From an uncultured Prevotellaceae bacterium (GTDB lineage: Bacteria > Bacteroidota > Bacteroidia > Bacteroidales > Bacteroidaceae), in the NCBI GenBank assembly GCA_958404085.1, contig CATXZX010000026.1, positions 1 through 10,261 on the forward strand: a stretch of DNA of 10,261 bases, read 5' to 3'. A program made the translations under genes and the position numbers. The first letter of the stretch is position 1. Every line of letters starts with the position of its first letter. Below, one piece after another: positions 1-6,465 of the stretch. Below the pieces are notes generated by a model that was not told where the DNA came from, did not search any database, and worked only from the letters and a program-made list of their open reading frames with translations.

Positions 1-83
1 TGAATTTCAATTATTTCAAAGAACTCTTATGATTTTTTAGTGGACACTAATGATGTCTGATAGAAAATAAAATGTGATATCCT

Positions 84-2162
84 ATGAATGTAATAGCTGA
101 TGAACTAAAACTCCGCCGTGACACGGGCGCTGTGTTAGTAATAGAAAAGATCAAAAGCCTGAATCTGGATGAAGACGCTTTAATATATTACAATTTCCCT
201 TTTTATAGAGGAGAGACTTTGGATGATTTAGTTCAGGCCCATGTTCTTTATTTGTCTAAGATTTATGGGATAATAGCATTTCGTATTATTACGTCAATAG
301 AAAATTTGAATAATAATATGCGTGATCAAATAGATGAATTGGATAGTCATTTGTTTGGTAAGATAAATAAAATTGAGGAACTTCGTAGGGGACGCAGGAA
401 TCTGAAAATAAATATTACACCCGTTGTTGTGATATGTAACGGAGGTGTTGAGTGCGATGAGGATTTTCCGGTTATTTCAATAAATGAAATAAGAAATTGC
501 ATAGAACGGAACAGAGCGGAAGAATTGTCATCCCATGATTTTAAAATATTAGTTGCAACCATTGAAGGAACAAAACGTTCTAAACAAAAAAAGGATAGGG
601 ATATATCAGATGAAAGATTAACTAAAGGTAAAATTTTGTCTTTAATCCAACAACAGGAAACGGTTTTTGATTTGGAACAAAAACGTGCTGCATTGAACAT
701 CATTGATTCACCTCAGCGAATACGTGGTTTGGCCGGTTCTGGAAAAACCATTATATTAACGATGAAAGCAGCTCTTTATCATCTGCAAAATCCTAATAGC
801 GTAATATTGTATACCTACTTTACCAAGGCGTTGTATGGTCAAATAAAATATTTGATTGAAAAGTTTTATCGTGATTTTTCTGACAATCAAGAGCCGAACT
901 GGAAAAATATTCAAATATTGCATGGTTGGGGAGGAGTTTCATTGGCAGGTGTTTATTCGGAGGCATGTTCGGATAATCATATCACTCCCATATCACTTCC
1001 TGAAGCCAGAAGAAATAATATTAAGGATCCTTTTGACTATGCTTGTATGTCGCTGCTGAAGCATCAGATAAAGCCGAAGTACGATTTGACTTTGATAGAT
1101 GAAGGGCAGGATTTTCCAGTTCATTTTTATCGATTATGTTATGCTTTAACAAAAGATAGAAGGATTGTATGGGCTTTCGATGATTTTCAAAATATCTTTG
1201 ATACAAAGATTCAAGACGAAAAAGAAACTTTCGGCCAAAAAGACGGGCATTTTTTAGTAGATTTTTCTTTAAACGAGAATCAATCGCAGGATATTGTATT
1301 GCACAAATGTTATAGAAATCCAAGAAGAGCTTTGGTAGCTGCTTTTTCATTAGGATTAGGTATTTATAATACAAAAGTTTTGCAGCGATTAGAGGATAAT
1401 CAACATTGGAGTGATTTGGGCTTTTTAGTGGAGAAAGGGGATTCTAATGTAGGGTCGCAGATGATTATTTCCCGTCCAAATGAAAATAGCCCGATAGATA
1501 CAAATGAATATTTCGGAGAAAATACAATTCTATTAAAAAAATATGAGGACATAGATGATGAGTGTAATGCTGTTGTTAAAGATATAAGTGAGCAGATAAA
1601 AAATGAGAAGTTAAGACCTGATGACATCTGTGTCATTTCTTTAGATGAGAAATATATAAGTAGTTATTTTACTCGAATAGAGAAGCGATTACAGAGTAAT
1701 GGCATTAAAGTTTTTAATATCATTAATGCTCCTAATAATAATATCTATTTTTCTATCGAAAACCATGTGACACTTTCTACAATCAATAAGGCGAAGGGAA
1801 ATGAAGTAGGAATGGTGTATATTGTTGGTGTGGATGCCGCTTTTTCGGAAAATAATATAGACTATACGGTTTATAGAAATAAAATCTTTACAGCAATAAC
1901 CCGAACGAAAGGTTGGGTCGTAATATCAGGTATGGGGGATAGGTTTGATTTGTTCCAGAAAGAAATGGAGCAGTTGCAAAAAAATGATTACAAATTTATT
2001 TTTACACAACCCAGCAAAGATAGTACAAATACAATATTTCGGATGATGGATGAAAGACAAAATATCATCAATCAAATAAATAAAAGAATTTTGGATTTGC
2101 TCAATACGGGAGTTAAAACAGAAGAGGTATTAAATATGATAGATTTAACCCCCAAAAAATAG
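84..2162 (+). CDS. UvrD-like superfamily 1 DNA helicase with degenerate NERD-like N-terminus
   Basis: This is a 692-residue cytoplasmic ATP-dependent helicase or translocase of superfamily 1. All expected motifs are visible: a Q-motif-like FDLEQ (195-199), Walker A GLAGSGKT (215-222), Walker B LIDEGQD (337-343), motif III FDDFQNIF (365-372, glutamine 369), motif IV CYRNPRR (409-415), motif V around STINKAKGNEVG (565-576), and motif VI FTAITRTKG (602-610) with a likely arginine finger at 607. Residues 1-165 precede the motor. The stretch 43-69 follows the pattern of a NERD nuclease core, but the usual Glu-x-Lys strand reads AFR, so catalysis looks lost. The C-terminal tail (about 640-692) is charged and possibly helical. 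The start at 84 is the first ATG after a stop in frame; no strong ribosome site is seen, which is normal for Bacteroidota. The gene is AT-rich and ends 7 nt before the next start, implying co-transcription. Helicase identity is secure; a role in phage defence is inferred from the architecture and partner. Confidence 0.85.
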   Translation: MNVIADELKLRRDTGAVLVIEKIKSLNLDEDALIYYNFPFYRGETLDDLVQAHVLYLSKIYGIIAFRIITSIENLNNNMRDQIDELDSHLFGKINKIEELRRGRRNLKINITPVVVICNGGVECDEDFPVISINEIRNCIERNRAEELSSHDFKILVATIEGTKRSKQKKDRDISDERLTKGKILSLIQQQETVFDLEQKRAALNIIDSPQRIRGLAGSGKTIILTMKAALYHLQNPNSVILYTYFTKALYGQIKYLIEKFYRDFSDNQEPNWKNIQILHGWGGVSLAGVYSEACSDNHITPISLPEARRNNIKDPFDYACMSLLKHQIKPKYDLTLIDEGQDFPVHFYRLCYALTKDRRIVWAFDDFQNIFDTKIQDEKETFGQKDGHFLVDFSLNENQSQDIVLHKCYRNPRRALVAAFSLGLGIYNTKVLQRLEDNQHWSDLGFLVEKGDSNVGSQMIISRPNENSPIDTNEYFGENTILLKKYEDIDDECNAVVKDISEQIKNEKLRPDDICVISLDEKYISSYFTRIEKRLQSNGIKVFNIINAPNNNIYFSIENHVTLSTINKAKGNEVGMVYIVGVDAAFSENNIDYTVYRNKIFTAITRTKGWVVISGMGDRFDLFQKEMEQLQKNDYKFIFTQPSKDSTNTIFRMMDERQNIINQINKRILDLLNTGVKTEEVLNMIDLTPKK

Positions 2163-2169
2163 CTTCGGA

Positions 2170-2841
2170 ATGAATGATACGAGTTTGAAAATATCGATTA
2201 ACACAGATATAAGAAGACTTTTGGAAGATATGAATCTTTATAAAAGTATGGGAGTGAAAAATATAGGAGAGCATTCACAGGCTTTTAAAGATATTTCTCG
2301 AACTGGAAATCATATAGATATGTATAAAGTTGCTATTCGTGAATTTGATTATGAAATTCTTTTGAAAGACGATTCCATTTTTCAGTTTTCGCTGACGAGG
2401 TATGCATTTATTCAGAATCCTAATATTTCGGTAACAAAAGAAGATTTATTAAGTAGAATGTATAGTCAAGATGAACTTGCGAATTTGAGCGAGGATGACT
2501 ATAACGGGATGTTAGATTCTATAGATGATTTAACTATAGAACAGTTTAAAAATGAACAAAATATTAATGTTCACGCTCATGTAATTCGTTATGATATTGA
2601 TGAAAGGGGATATAAACCTTTACAGCATGCATACTCTCATTTTCATATAGGAAATAATAATAACATCCGCATTCCGTGTGCAAGAATCTTAACTCCATTA
2701 GCGTTTGTCTTATTTGTCCTTAAACATACATATTCTATGAACCAACTTATGTATGAACAGTTGTTGCCTGTCGATAAGGGTAATAAAGTACCAATTCAAT
2801 ATTGGCATGATGAAGAACAATATGAATTATATTTTACATGA
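2170..2841 (+). CDS. DUF2290-like protein, partner of the helicase
   Basis: This is a 223-residue soluble protein without signal peptide or clear membrane segment. Conserved-looking blocks are FQFSLTRYAF (71-80), VIRYDIDE (138-145), a histidine-rich stretch with H153 and SHFHIG (156-161), and RIPCARILTPLAFVLFVLKH (167-186). Their order (aromatic block, RYDxD, H-x-H-x-G, RIP...LTP, terminal hydrophobic helix) matches what I know of DUF2290, a family without assigned function; this is a recognition from memory and needs a profile search. The clustered histidines could bind metal, but no known nuclease motif is complete. The hydrophobic stretch 174-186 is more likely a buried helix than a membrane anchor. 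The start lies 7 nt after the helicase stop and there is no room for a promoter, so the two proteins are probably made together and may work together. Base composition is as AT-rich as the helicase. Confidence 0.6.
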   Translation: MNDTSLKISINTDIRRLLEDMNLYKSMGVKNIGEHSQAFKDISRTGNHIDMYKVAIREFDYEILLKDDSIFQFSLTRYAFIQNPNISVTKEDLLSRMYSQDELANLSEDDYNGMLDSIDDLTIEQFKNEQNINVHAHVIRYDIDERGYKPLQHAYSHFHIGNNNNIRIPCARILTPLAFVLFVLKHTYSMNQLMYEQLLPVDKGNKVPIQYWHDEEQYELYFT

Positions 2842-2844
2842 GAT

Positions 2845-2880
2845 GGTGAGGAGGTACACTATCTTCACCTTTGTGATTTT
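2845..2880 (+). terminator. Weak candidate terminator after the helicase/DUF2290 operon
   Basis: Right after the stop of the second gene, GGTGAG (2845-2850) can pair with TTCACC (2864-2869) over a 13-nt loop, with one G-T wobble. The stem is followed by a T-rich stretch (TTTGTGATTTT). The stem is short and the T-tract interrupted, so it is a weak intrinsic terminator at best. Its place in the 42-bp gap between two convergent genes is where one would be expected. Confidence 0.35.
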
Positions 2881-2883
2881 CAA

Positions 2884-4578
2884 TTATGTATTTGTCAACT
2901 CTCTTTCAATAAACTCCAAATCGTGAAACTCTTTTTCGAGCTGTGTTTCAAGATTTCTATTCAAACTAAAATACGGACATCGTGTCGGCATTGTTTCAAG
3001 CGGATTTCTTGGAGTTCCTTTTGTTCTATGCCTTATACAGATACATTCTTGATTATAGAAATTCTCTCTCAAATAGTAGCAGATTTCGCAAAGGCACAGT
3101 TCTTTCCGCTTCTTGTAACAATGCAATATCGCATATAGCTTCATCGCTTTATTGCTTTTTACGTTTGGGGGTATAATCATTTCATATACTGCGCTCTTAT
3201 TTTGAGTACTCCTGCAACTTTCTGCCCCCATATAATATTTACCACTGGAATACAATGTGAATTTTAAGATTTTGCGGTTTACTTTCTCCCATGATGTGGT
3301 CTTTAAATCCTTATGTCTAAAGTTTAAAAATCTGGCGTTTTCTTCGTGCAAAGGCTCCTCATATAGTTTGAAAACATCGCGCTCACATTCAATGGCTACT
3401 TCTATAATCCTGTTCTTTTGGTCTTCTGGTTCTATGTAGCATGTACCCGCATCTATGATTATTACTATTGCCGTTTCCAAATCATCACCTCGCTTCAAAA
3501 CGACATCGTAAGAAAACTGCTTATCAGGGAATTTATATTCAATCTCACATGAATGATATCCATGTGTTTTCAGATTATAAGGTATCGGGATGTCTGCGGA
3601 GCAACTTCTTTCATTGTAAAGCGAACACTGACACCCTATTTCGCATAAATATGGTTGAGGTATGAATACATCGAATGCCTGTTGCGTGTTGAATTTTCTG
3701 TATAACATCTTCTTTGCGGCTTCATGCAAATAAAAATCATCTTCGCAGGGGGTATTTTCATCCAAATGGGTAAACGAGTAATATCCCCAATCGTCTACAT
3801 CTATAAACACTTCTTTGCCGCAGGCTACACAATAGTAGGAATGCTTGTTGGCATCAATCTCGTCGGGACTGTATAGTCTCACGATTTTATTTTGTTCATC
3901 AACAGCAATGTGACGTGGCTTTTGTTCCCAATCGGAACTGTCAATAAGTCCGTCGTATAAGTCGTTATCCTGAACATTGAGACTCTTTTCGTAATCTTGA
4001 TATGTTCGTGGATGTTCGTGGTTGTAAATCCACTTCCGTTCTTCGTTACAGGTTTCAATGAAACTTCTTACTTTTATCGGGTCAAGTGCGCACGAGTTTA
4101 AGTCTATTTCTATGCAATCGATTTTCGCCGAAATAATTTTTCCTGCTTTTTTGACATCTACTTCGTGTGTTCGCTTGAATTCCACCCATATATGGCGGCC
4201 GTTTTCCGTATATCCGATACAGTCAGGACGTAGGGACAATTCTTTATCAAATACTTCTGCTTCGACTTTACTGAACATAGTTTGCTTTCCGGCCTTATCG
4301 GGCTGGATAGGAGGCATCATAATGCGTTTATGCTCCTGCAGGATGTCCTTGGCCATTTTATGAAGAGCCGACTCTATCGCTCCGGCGCAATCACTCCCAT
4401 TGGCGTGCGCAAAGTGATGAACCTTACGGTTTCCACCGTTCTTGGCTACCAATTCGCTTTTGCAATGTGGGCAAAAGCACTTGCATGCTAAACCTGTTGG
4501 TACACTGTCGATGTGTACCAACTTTCCATCCGCATCTATTGCGTATGTCAAATAGGGTTTTTGCTTAAGCTGTGGCAT
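2884..4578 (-). CDS. CoiA-like protein with tandem zinc-ribbon/PD-(D/E)XK modules
   Basis: This 564-residue protein resembles competence protein CoiA, a family pairing a zinc ribbon with a PD-(D/E)XK nuclease fold. Module 1 has the cysteine pair CPHC (36-39), the HHFAH signature (54-58), C64 and H73, then a nuclease core with RPD (D119) and VEFK (E133, K135), so it may be active. Module 2 repeats the layout: CVAC (250-253), FTH (269-271), C278, H285, then SYD (D358), but the Glu-x-Lys strand is replaced by hydrophobic residues ending in IIID (373-376), so it looks inactive. A further cysteine cluster lies in module 2 (C312, C316, C318, C326) and another near the C-terminus (C495, C497, C500, C512, C514, C534). 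The start at 4578 is 46 nt downstream of the preceding gene and I see no promoter between, so they may share a transcript. CoiA aids DNA uptake in Gram-positive competence; the role here is unknown and could be recombination, DNA processing or defence. Confidence 0.75.
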   Translation of the reverse strand: MPQLKQKPYLTYAIDADGKLVHIDSVPTGLACKCFCPHCKSELVAKNGGNRKVHHFAHANGSDCAGAIESALHKMAKDILQEHKRIMMPPIQPDKAGKQTMFSKVEAEVFDKELSLRPDCIGYTENGRHIWVEFKRTHEVDVKKAGKIISAKIDCIEIDLNSCALDPIKVRSFIETCNEERKWIYNHEHPRTYQDYEKSLNVQDNDLYDGLIDSSDWEQKPRHIAVDEQNKIVRLYSPDEIDANKHSYYCVACGKEVFIDVDDWGYYSFTHLDENTPCEDDFYLHEAAKKMLYRKFNTQQAFDVFIPQPYLCEIGCQCSLYNERSCSADIPIPYNLKTHGYHSCEIEYKFPDKQFSYDVVLKRGDDLETAIVIIIDAGTCYIEPEDQKNRIIEVAIECERDVFKLYEEPLHEENARFLNFRHKDLKTTSWEKVNRKILKFTLYSSGKYYMGAESCRSTQNKSAVYEMIIPPNVKSNKAMKLYAILHCYKKRKELCLCEICYYLRENFYNQECICIRHRTKGTPRNPLETMPTRCPYFSLNRNLETQLEKEFHDLEFIERELTNT

Positions 4579-4624
4579 GAGTTATTCTGATAAAATATCG
4601 GCTCTCCGTATCGGAAATATTCAT

Positions 4625-5212
4625 TTACAAATCGTCCATGGCATCAGAAGTAGCAGCCTTATAGTTGATTGCATCAATATATGAGAGCGCAACGCGGCAT
4701 TCTAAAACATTCTGGTGAGTAAGCAGCAAAACTATACTACCCTTTTCCGTTTCGAAAACAGTGTGATACTTGCATTTGTCCGTTCGTAACATGTACATCT
4801 TTTCATTGTCATCCTTGGGTTGCCAATCAGATTGAAATGTCTCTAAGCAGTCTGACGGTTCGCCATATTTCGTAGTGAGCATTTGTTTTAGTAATAGATA
4901 ATTGGTTTCAAGGGTTGACCATGTTTCGCATGTAGGAAATTGAACACAGACGCTTGTCACCACGTCTTTGTCTTTTGATGACATAACTCCAATAGAACAC
5001 TTCTTATATGTCGCAAAATCACCGAGTAATATGGCTATCCCATCAGTTGTACCAATATGAGTAAATCCTTTTTTCGTTAATTTCGTCACAAAATTGTTTA
5101 GTGTCCCGTCAATAGGAATACTTTTAAAGGTCAGGTGTTCAGATGCTTCCTGGGCTGATGCTGCGGCAAACACTGCGATTGCCAGAAACAGCATAAAGAA
5201 AAACTTTTTCAT
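4625..5212 (-). CDS. Secreted (periplasmic) protein of unknown function
   Basis: This is a 195-residue protein with a classic Sec signal peptide: a basic start MKK, a hydrophobic core to about residue 16, and a likely signal peptidase I site after AASA (residue 20). The mature part begins QEASEHLTFKSIPIDGTLN, which looks like a type of small secreted protein common in Bacteroides and Prevotella, often annotated only as hypothetical. Six cysteines (72, 89, 95, 122, 147, 172) may form disulfides in the periplasm. No catalytic motif is seen. It lies between a lipoprotein gene 112 nt upstream and the CoiA-like gene 46 nt downstream, all on the minus strand, so an operon is possible. No Bacteroides-type promoter was found in the 112-nt gap. 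Function is not recognised. Confidence 0.7.
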   Translation of the reverse strand: MKKFFFMLFLAIAVFAAASAQEASEHLTFKSIPIDGTLNNFVTKLTKKGFTHIGTTDGIAILLGDFATYKKCSIGVMSSKDKDVVTSVCVQFPTCETWSTLETNYLLLKQMLTTKYGEPSDCLETFQSDWQPKDDNEKMYMLRTDKCKYHTVFETEKGSIVLLLTHQNVLECRVALSYIDAINYKAATSDAMDDL

Positions 5213-5324
5213 AATCCGGTCTTTAAATTCTTATAATGATTTCTGAGGGTCATTGGTTGATAGGATATTTCCCAATGCTCTTTATTTGTATAAATGAGTC
5301 AGCCTTTGTCGTATTCACTACAAG

Positions 5325-5966
5325 TTACTGTTCATCAGACTTTTCGTCCCCTGTCGACACATATTCTTCGAATATTTGCTTATAGATAGTCTGCAACATG
5401 TCCCTGTATTCGTCTTCGATGTCGTATGTCGTTACGATTTTGCTCAGTTCCTTATCAAACAAATACATTTTTTCTCCGAAAACTGTCTGTCCGGCATTGT
5501 TGTTGGCACGAAAACGGTGTAGGGCCTTAAAACCTATGAATTGTCGTCCTCTACCAATTATTTTCTTTAGCTCTTCACCGAGTTTCTTTATTTCTATTTC
5601 CGCCCTTTTTTTATTCTGTACGTTTTTGTCGTATTTGTTTTTTTTGTCTTGATATTCGGCTCTACCGTAAGCAGTTCGGTCTCCGTTCCAAATAGGCATC
5701 GAAAGTGCGGATAAATTTATCATTGCGTTATATTCATCAATAGATTTTTCTAATTTACATATTTGTACTGCATATTCGAAAAATACCGGATCATCAAAGG
5801 GCGCGAATGCGCTATCGATCTGCGTTTCAGTCGGATCATACGTTTCAGGGTGATATAAGACTTTCTTTATCTGCTCTCCAATTAGGGCGTTAACCTTTTC
5901 TTCTGGTGATTCGCTGCATGAAGCGAATAATGCAACGAGCGCGGATCCTAATAATACTCTTTTCAT
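5325..5966 (-). CDS. Lipoprotein of unknown function with coiled-coil segment
   Basis: This 213-residue protein begins with a lipoprotein signal peptide: MKR, a hydrophobic core, and the lipobox LFASC with acylated cysteine at residue 17. The mature N-terminus is CSESPEE; an acidic stretch just after the cysteine resembles Bacteroidetes lipoprotein export signals, so surface exposure is possible but uncertain. Residues of about 106-140 are rich in Lys and Glu and probably form a coiled coil. A block GFKALHRFRANNNAGQT (about 144-160) looks like a conserved core of similar Bacteroidales lipoproteins, though I know no function for them. The gene starts only 25 nt after the end of the candidate structured RNA on the same strand. 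That leaves no room for a separate promoter downstream of the RNA terminator, so expression probably relies on readthrough from upstream. Confidence 0.7.
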   Translation of the reverse strand: MKRVLLGSALVALFASCSESPEEKVNALIGEQIKKVLYHPETYDPTETQIDSAFAPFDDPVFFEYAVQICKLEKSIDEYNAMINLSALSMPIWNGDRTAYGRAEYQDKKNKYDKNVQNKKRAEIEIKKLGEELKKIIGRGRQFIGFKALHRFRANNNAGQTVFGEKMYLFDKELSKIVTTYDIEDEYRDMLQTIYKQIFEEYVSTGDEKSDEQ

Positions 5967-5991
5967 GTTTTGTTGTGGTTTTTAGAATTAC

Positions 5992-6021
5992 AAAAAAAGC
6001 GCAGACATTCGCCATACGCTT
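5992..6021 (-). terminator. Intrinsic terminator at the 3' end of the structured RNA
   Basis: On the minus strand AAGCGTA (6021-6015) pairs with TGCGCTT (6003-5997), and an inner GGC/GTC stem closes a GAAT loop, with one bulged T. The stem is followed directly by the rest of a run of seven T (5998-5992). The T-G wobbles within the stem would be mismatches on the plus strand, which supports reading it in the minus direction. Its 5' arm overlaps the GTGAAGC arm of the rod and its 3' arm overlaps the closing stem, so these structures exclude each other. Confidence 0.5.
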
Positions 6022-6172
6022 CACGGTTCACCACAAACCTCCATCAAATATGGGGATGCCTGCGCCCGTAAGGGTGCAGTCCCAATATTGATGGTTTGCT
6101 CTTTTACTTGCGGTGGTGATTGTGAAGCTATTGAGCAATATGTCTTGGACGTGGGATTTCCCACTATTCCAA
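5992..6172 (-). ncRNA. Structured RNA, candidate 6S-like RNA
   Basis: Read on the minus strand, this roughly 181-nt segment folds by hand into a long rod. A 5' hairpin pairs TTGGA with TCCAA and GTGGGA with TCCCAC (6172-6145). A closing stem pairs 6145-6135 with 6012-6003 (10 bp, one bulged A). The rod continues with GCTTCAC/GTGAAGC (6128-6122 with 6024-6018) and CACCAC/GTGGTG (6118-6113 with 6034-6029). A 15-nt single-strand bubble (6112-6098) on the 5' side follows, then CCATCAA/TTGATGG and TCCC/GGGGA. An apical hairpin 6079-6060 has an 8-position stem (one A-C mismatch on this strand) and a 4-nt loop. The RNA ends in T7. A rod with central bubble and a length near 180 nt fits 6S RNA, which binds RNA polymerase holoenzyme by mimicking an open promoter. 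It lacks tmRNA, SRP and RNase P hallmarks that I can see. Structured RNA is likely; the 6S identity is an inference. Confidence 0.55.
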
Positions 6173-6175
6173 TTG

Positions 6176-6183
6176 CAAAATTA
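6176..6183 (-). promoter_or_regulatory. Candidate -7 element of the structured RNA
   Basis: The minus strand reads TAATTTTG, a full match to the Bacteroides -7 consensus TAnnTTTG. It would place the transcription start at about 6172, exactly at the base of the 5' hairpin of the structured RNA. No TTTG lies at the expected 19-21 bp spacing; the nearest TTTC is 23 bp away. The promoter is therefore only half supported. Confidence 0.4.
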
Positions 6184-6200
6184 TAAAATTTCATTGAGAA

Positions 6201-6439
6201 ATGGTAGAAAAAGGCATGAAAGTAAGGGCTCTATATACTAATTTTACAATAGTTCGTACTTCGATGGTTATCCGAGTGGATTTGGAACATATTCAGAACG
6301 CTTTATCTCGATACTCATAGACGATCGAGGCAAGAACGGCGCGAGTGAGTTTGAAGGAGAATGGATACAGTTCGGTAACGCCGATTTCCCCGACTGGGAG
6401 AGCGTCGTGCGATATTTAATGAAGGACGGATCAGCATAG
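6201..6439 (+). pseudogene. Remnant of a small gene, probably split by a frameshift
   Basis: Two overlapping plus-strand frames fit one broken gene. The first opens at the ATG at 6201 (MVEKGMKVRALYTNFT...) and runs to a stop at 6318-6320. The second has no early start codon; it is open from 6242 and ends at 6437-6439. It reads like real protein, with SSYFDGYPSGFGTYSERF, then a middle rich in Asp, Glu and Gly, and the end DWESVVRYLMKDGSA. Loss of one base at about 6245-6255 would join them into a protein of about 80 residues. The DGYPSG motif recalls small proteins with an N-terminal strand followed by a DGYPxG turn, but I cannot name the family. The 3' end lies 26 nt from the convergent mfd stop. 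An alternative is that only the second frame is genuine, as the tail of a gene truncated at its 5' end. Confidence 0.35.
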
Positions 6440-6465
6440 ACCGTAGCCTTGCCGTATCGGCGGTA

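Noticed and set aside
1..40. Possible C-terminal tails of an upstream plus-strand gene (stops at 30-32 and 38-40)
   Set aside because: Two frames are equally possible and both are too short to tell apart from chance. The remainder up to 83 shows no consensus promoter, so the operon may start left of the window.
5906..6241. Plus-strand open frames across the RNA region, including a 31-residue ORF at 6091-6186 (MVCSFTCGGDCEAIEQ...)
   Set aside because: The ORF is antisense to the structured RNA, has no promoter or ribosome site, and all its bases are explained by the rod pairing. Such ORFs are often annotated by mistake over conserved RNA genes.
6201..6439. Programmed -1 frameshift joining the two small frames
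   Set aside because: No X-XXY-YYZ slippery heptamer is present in the right phase in the overlap, so an indel is more likely.
6440..6464. Hairpin GCCG-TAT-CGGC near the mfd stop as an mfd terminator
   Set aside because: The stem is only 4 bp and no T-run follows on the minus strand.
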